A DNA stretch of 64,000 nucleotides from Chitinibacter sp046530675 (lineage in GTDB: Bacteria; Pseudomonadota; Gammaproteobacteria; Burkholderiales; Chitinibacteraceae), in the NCBI RefSeq assembly GCF_046530675.1, contig NZ_CP172558.1:2294001-2358000 (forward strand), written 5' to 3'. The position numbers and the translations under genes were made by a program. The notes under the pieces were generated by a model. The model ran no database searches. It saw nothing but the letters and a program-made list of their open reading frames with translations, and was not told the DNA's origin. Positions 60,709 to 64,000 of the stretch are shown here, in pieces; the first letter of the stretch is position 1, and every line of letters begins with the position of its first letter.

Positions 60709-61725
60709 TCACTGATAACTCAACTCGCCTGCCTTGCCCCAGAACACCCGATATGAATAAATCGTGTAGCCAATAATCGTCGGTAGCACGATGGCGGCAC
60801 CGATGGCCATGATGAGCAGCGCTTCGGGGCTGCTGGCAGCTTGCCAGATCGTCAGTTGATCGATGACCAGATGCGGAAAAATACTGAACACCAGGCCAAA
60901 GAAAGACAGCAGTACGATGCCGACGGTGGCGGCGAATGGAATCCAGCAGTAATTGTCGTTGCCATTGCGCTGGCGTTGCGCCAATTTCGGCAATGAATAC
61001 GCGATCACGCCAAACAGCGCGGTGCTCATCAGTGGCACCGGCGCGAGCAGGAAGACATTTGGCAGCGAAAACCACAGCGCAAAAACGCGCGGGCTGATCC
61101 ACGGCGTGGCAATTGACACCAACACCGCTGCCAGCGCGGCAAAACCCAAGCTACCTTGCGCCCAGCGCACCGCGCGTTGCTGCAATTCACCGGTCGATTT
61201 CATCATCAGCCAGCCTGCGCCGAGCAGTGCGTAGGCAGCGGCCAGACTCGCGCCGACCAGCAGCGCAAAGCTCCACGCGCCCCAGCCCGGCGCAAAACCG
61301 GTGATATAACGGCCAAGCATCACGCCTTGCGAAACCGCTGCGAGCAGTGATCCGGCAAAAAACAGCTTATTCCACAGCGGCTGGTGATGCGCGCGCGCTT
61401 TGACGCGAAAATCAAAAGCCACGCCGCGCAGGATCAGCCCCAGCAGCATCAGCGCAACGGGCAAATACAGCGCGCCCAGAATAATGCCGTGCGCCAGCGG
61501 AAAAGCAACGAGTAGCAATCCGACGCCAAGTACCAGCCACGTTTCATTGGCATCCCAGAACGGGCCTATCGCCGCGATCATTTTATCTTTCTGTTGGGTA
61601 TTGCTCTCCAGCTCAAGCAATATGCCGACGCCAAGGTCATACCCGTCAAGAACGACATAGGCGAACATCGCAATAATCATCATCGCGGCAAACAGCACCG
61701 GCAGCCAGTAATTGAGATCCATCAT
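60709..61725 (-). CDS. cydB: Cytochrome bd ubiquinol oxidase subunit II
   Basis: 338 residues with about eight membrane segments. Second subunit of the high-affinity terminal oxidase that reduces oxygen with quinol. The N-terminal D-G-Y-D-L-G-V-G and W-D-A-N-E-T-W-L (near 53) signatures are present. AAGGAG precedes two adjacent ATG codons (61725, 61722). It lies 213 bp after cydA with a palindromic repeat in between. The small CydX subunit is not seen after cydB. Confidence 0.96.
   Translation of the reverse strand: MMDLNYWLPVLFAAMMIIAMFAYVVLDGYDLGVGILLELESNTQQKDKMIAAIGPFWDANETWLVLGVGLLLVAFPLAHGIILGALYLPVALMLLGLILRGVAFDFRVKARAHHQPLWNKLFFAGSLLAAVSQGVMLGRYITGFAPGWGAWSFALLVGASLAAAYALLGAGWLMMKSTGELQQRAVRWAQGSLGFAALAAVLVSIATPWISPRVFALWFSLPNVFLLAPVPLMSTALFGVIAYSLPKLAQRQRNGNDNYCWIPFAATVGIVLLSFFGLVFSIFPHLVIDQLTIWQAASSPEALLIMAIGAAIVLPTIIGYTIYSYRVFWGKAGELSYQ
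61595..61645. repeat. 51-bp gapped palindrome, site 17
   Basis: Arms TGGGTAT and ATACCCG, 37 bases apart, inside cydB. The left arm continues as GGGTATTGCTC. Confidence 0.7.
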
Positions 61726-61801
61726 GAACTCCTTGTTTCACAGCCCGTTCGTCTTGGGCGAGATTCCAACTTGGAAAAATTATATCTATCGCAGAATCCT
61801 G

Positions 61802-61937
61802 CATTTGTTCCCCCCTTCATTGACCCCACAAGTGGGCAAACGAGGGGGGTAGGGGGATTTCTGCAATATCCAAGCAGCTTTTGTCGCCCAAACAGTGCCA
61901 AATCCCCCCTAGCCCCCCTTTTTCAAAGGGGGGAATG
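61802..61937. repeat. G/C-run palindromic element between cydA and cydB
   Basis: GAGGGGGGTAGGGGGATTT (61842-61860) and AAATCCCCCCTAGCCCCCC (61900-61918) are near inverted copies, and an outer pair of C/G runs (61811-61816, 61928-61933) flanks them. The motif AAATCCCCCCTAGCCCCCC followed by TTTTTCAAAGGGGGG is a dispersed repeat type seen in several bacteria, from memory. It interrupts the cyd operon spacer. Confidence 0.65.
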
Positions 61938-61938
61938 G

Positions 61939-63267
61939 CTAGCTGATTTCGGTTTGCGTCGCTTTTTTAGCCAGATAAAAAACCACCGAGATATACGAGG
62001 CCAGCAGGAAAAAATACAGCGCCAGATACATCAGCAGCGTGCTTAAAATCATACCGACGGGGACGTTCGATGCTGCGTCTTTGGTGAGTAAAACGCCTTG
62101 CACCAGCCACGGCTGGCGGCCGATTTCGGTGACGTACCAGCCGGCGACGGTCGCCACCCAGCCAGCGAAGGTCATCGCAATCAATAGCTTACCCACCAGC
62201 GGGCTTAAAGTATTTTTGCGATGTATCTGCCAGCAGCCCAGCCAGCTAGCGAGCAGCATCAATATACCCACTCCCACCATCACGCGGAAAGACCAGAATA
62301 CTTTGGACACCGGCGGGTGCTCGTTAAACTCGTTCAGGCCTTTGATCTCGCCGTCCAGTTCGTGCGTCAGAATCAGGCTGGCGACTTTGGGAATGCCAAT
62401 CGCGTAGTCGTTCGTCCGCGTTTCGGCGTTCGGCAGCGCAAACAGCATCAATGGCGCGCCGCGCTCGGTGTGCCAGACGCCTTCAACGGCGGCGATTTTG
62501 GCGGGCTGGTGCTGCAGCGTATTCAGTCCATGCGCGTCGCCGACGACAATCTGCAGCGGAATCAGCACTGCCGCCAGCGTAATCCCGGTTTTCAGCGCCG
62601 CCTGCACACCAGCCTGGCGCTGGCCTTTGAGCCATTGAAACGCCGAAACGCCAGCGATCAAGAAAGCGACGGTCAAGCCCGAAGCGAGCAGCATATGCGT
62701 CAGCCGATACGGCATCGACGGGTTGAAAATGACTTCCAGCCAGTTGGTGACATGCGCCTGACCATTAATCATCACAAAGCCAGCCGGTGTTTGCATCCAC
62801 GAGTTCAGCGCGATAATCCAGAACGCCGACAGCGTCGTTCCGCCAGCGACCAGCACGGTGGCCAGCGTGTGCATGCGGTTGCTGACCTTTTTCTGGCCGA
62901 ACAACATAATCCCCAGAAAAGTCGCTTCGAGAAAAAACGCCGTCAGCACTTCATACGCCAGCAGCGGCCCGGCGATATTGCCGACTGTTTTCATATAGCC
63001 GGGCCAGTTGGTGCCGAATTGAAAACTCATCGTAATGCCGGAAACGACGCCGAGCGCAAAGGTGAGCGCAAAAATTTTGACCCAGAAACCATACGCCGCC
63101 ATCCATTTCGCATCGCCGGTTTTATTAAACCGCAGCTTGAAAAACAGCAGCACCCAGCCCATCGCGATGCTGATCGTTGGAAACAGAATATGGAAAGTGA
63201 TATTGGCGGCAAACTGGATGCGCGCAAGCACAATCGGGTCGAGCAGGGCGGTGGAGTCGGGCAACAT
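61939..63267 (-). CDS. cydA: Cytochrome bd ubiquinol oxidase subunit I (short Q-loop type)
   Basis: 442 residues. The heme and quinol subunit. The N-terminal R-I-Q-F-A-A-N-I-T-F-H carries the heme b595 His, and G-R-Q-P-W near 380 is the conserved C-terminal quinol-side motif. E. coli CydA has 522 residues; the shorter length reflects a short Q-loop, as in cyanide-insensitive oxidases (CioA). The ribosome site GAGGAAT overlaps the end of the upstream regulator gene, so the two are one operon. Confidence 0.95.
   Translation of the reverse strand: MLPDSTALLDPIVLARIQFAANITFHILFPTISIAMGWVLLFFKLRFNKTGDAKWMAAYGFWVKIFALTFALGVVSGITMSFQFGTNWPGYMKTVGNIAGPLLAYEVLTAFFLEATFLGIMLFGQKKVSNRMHTLATVLVAGGTTLSAFWIIALNSWMQTPAGFVMINGQAHVTNWLEVIFNPSMPYRLTHMLLASGLTVAFLIAGVSAFQWLKGQRQAGVQAALKTGITLAAVLIPLQIVVGDAHGLNTLQHQPAKIAAVEGVWHTERGAPLMLFALPNAETRTNDYAIGIPKVASLILTHELDGEIKGLNEFNEHPPVSKVFWSFRVMVGVGILMLLASWLGCWQIHRKNTLSPLVGKLLIAMTFAGWVATVAGWYVTEIGRQPWLVQGVLLTKDAASNVPVGMILSTLLMYLALYFFLLASYISVVFYLAKKATQTEIS
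62220..62270. repeat. 51-bp gapped palindrome, site 18
   Basis: Arms GATGTAT and ATACCCA, 37 bases apart, inside cydA. GATGTAT is the reverse complement of the ATACATC arm of sites 11 and 13. Confidence 0.6.
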
Positions 63268-63269
63268 GG

Positions 63270-63869
63270 TTATTCCTCTTTGGCGTCTTTCTGGGATTCT
63301 TTCTGAGTCTCATTACTGCCATTGCTGCCGATGAAGGGCAGTTTTTGCGTAAACAGCAAAAATTTCTGTACCTGCGCGCCGAGTTTCATCAGCTTTTGCA
63401 GTGTTTCAACGTCGAGATTCTGGATATCGCTAAACCAGCTCGTGACCAGATCAATCAGCGCGTGCATTTCGGCCATGCGCGCTTGCGCGTGGCGTTCGGC
63501 GTCGTTGGCTGGCGTTTCCATCAGCGCGCCGCGCAGCATCGTCAATGTCGGCTCGACTTCGCGTTTTTTGCGCTCTTCGGCCAGCGTCTGGAAAATCGAC
63601 CAAACATCTTCGGGCGTTGAGTAGTACTCGCGCCGATCACCCGGAAAATGCTGCAACTTCACCAGCCGCCACGATTCGAGCTCTTTCAAACCCATGCTGA
63701 CGTTCGAGCGCGAAAAGCCCAAAGCTTCGGCCATTTCATCGGCGTTCAGCGGTTTTTCGCTGACAAACAGCAGCGCGTAAATCTGGCCGACGGTGCGATT
63801 AATGCCCCAGCGGCTGCCCATTTCGCCAAAGTGCAGCACGAAAGATTGAATCAAAGGAGTGAGGTTCAT
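63270..63869 (-). CDS. GbsR/MarR-type transcriptional regulator of the cyd operon
   Basis: 199 residues. A winged-helix domain (about 25-90: L-N-A-D-E-M-A-E-A-L-G-F-S-R-S-N-V-S-M-G-L-K-E-L) of the GbsR-like MarR group, followed by a helical dimerisation part and a charged tail (N-E-T-Q-K-E-S-Q-K-D-A-K). Its stop is 2 bases from the cydA start, so it probably controls its own operon. The start at 63869 has no strong ribosome site; Met17 at 63821 is an alternative. Confidence 0.88.
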   Translation of the reverse strand: MNLTPLIQSFVLHFGEMGSRWGINRTVGQIYALLFVSEKPLNADEMAEALGFSRSNVSMGLKELESWRLVKLQHFPGDRREYYSTPEDVWSIFQTLAEERKKREVEPTLTMLRGALMETPANDAERHAQARMAEMHALIDLVTSWFSDIQNLDVETLQKLMKLGAQVQKFLLFTQKLPFIGSNGSNETQKESQKDAKEE

Positions 63870-63901
63870 GAATGTTTTGAATTTTCAGTAAATTGTGAAA
63901 T

Positions 63902-63915
63902 TTGATCTGGATCAT
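63902..63915. promoter_or_regulatory. FNR/Anr-like box upstream of the cyd operon
   Basis: TTGATCTGGATCAT matches the TTGAT-N4-ATCAA consensus in nine of ten bases. It lies 33-46 bases before the regulator start codon, which fits oxygen control of a bd oxidase. It could also serve a gene to the right of the window. Confidence 0.65.
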
Positions 63916-64000
63916 ATTCTTACATCTCTTGAACGGCAATAGTTGGGAGGGATTGTATTTAGCTATAAAGTCGATTGAAAAAAACTAATTGATTTGGCTT

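Noticed and set aside
1..64000. Neisseria DNA uptake sequence (GCCGTCTGAA)
   Set aside because: I did not see the word; the repeated words here (GGGTATTGCTC) are different and come in fixed pairs.

Overview
The window reads as chromosome of a free-living betaproteobacterium, most likely order Neisseriales (Chitinibacteraceae or Chromobacteriaceae type). Reasons: the protein families, the linked blocks hrcA/nadK/recN, ndk-rlmN-pilW-rodZ-ispG-hisS-yfgM-bamB-der and hfq-hflX-hflK-hflC-DUF2065-hisZ-purA, a dispersed repeat core that resembles a Neisseria intergenic repeat, and a mid-range GC content. The genus is an inference. I see no rRNA, tRNA, CRISPR array, transposase, integrase or prophage. 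Coding density is high, and most gene ends carry recognisable hairpin terminators.

Layout. 1-6 kb: the end of an unrecognised gene, a PitA phosphate transporter, a HAD phosphatase, a YchJ-like protein, a 272-bp inverted-repeat element and a sodium symporter. 6-15 kb: DNA repair and stress genes (uvrC, dinB-like, mltB, hrcA, nadK, recN) and a tadA gene fused in frame to a tyrosine-phosphatase-like domain. 15-22 kb: a secreted glycine-rich protein, an HDOD/EAL-like protein and a trp operon on the minus strand (leader peptide, trpE, trpG, trpD, a GFA-family zinc protein, trpC). 22-34 kb: cysS, a SPOR protein, then the ndk-to-der block and hfq. 34-40 kb: hflX-hflK-hflC-DUF2065-hisZ-purA. 40-48 kb: a C40 peptidase with a lysine-rich tail, ubiB, a hypoxanthine-DNA glycosylase, a chemoreceptor, TerB-like and thioesterase genes, a universal stress protein, a radical SAM protein and a small HTH protein. 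48-55 kb: leucine biosynthesis (leuC, leuD, leuB) interspersed with a tiny entericidin-like lipoprotein gene and nagB, then a periplasmic binding protein and a Usg-like protein. 55-64 kb: a large PAS/GGDEF/EAL protein, rlmJ, a SLATT-like membrane protein and the cytochrome bd operon (regulator, cydA, cydB) with an FNR/Anr-like box upstream.

The most unusual signal is not a gene. I find 18 copies of a gapped palindrome in which GTAT and ATAC are separated by exactly 37 bases (51 bp with flanking triplets; best arms TGGGTAT and ATACCCA). They lie between and inside genes, about one per 3.5 kb. The interiors are unrelated in sequence, so these look like sites with fixed geometry and not copies of one inserted element. 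I know of no described motif of this form. Other points of interest are a trp leader peptide with a possible translational switch, several families of dispersed inverted repeats, and a terminator that doubles as coding sequence.

All calls come from reading the sequence and from memory of protein families; no database search was run.
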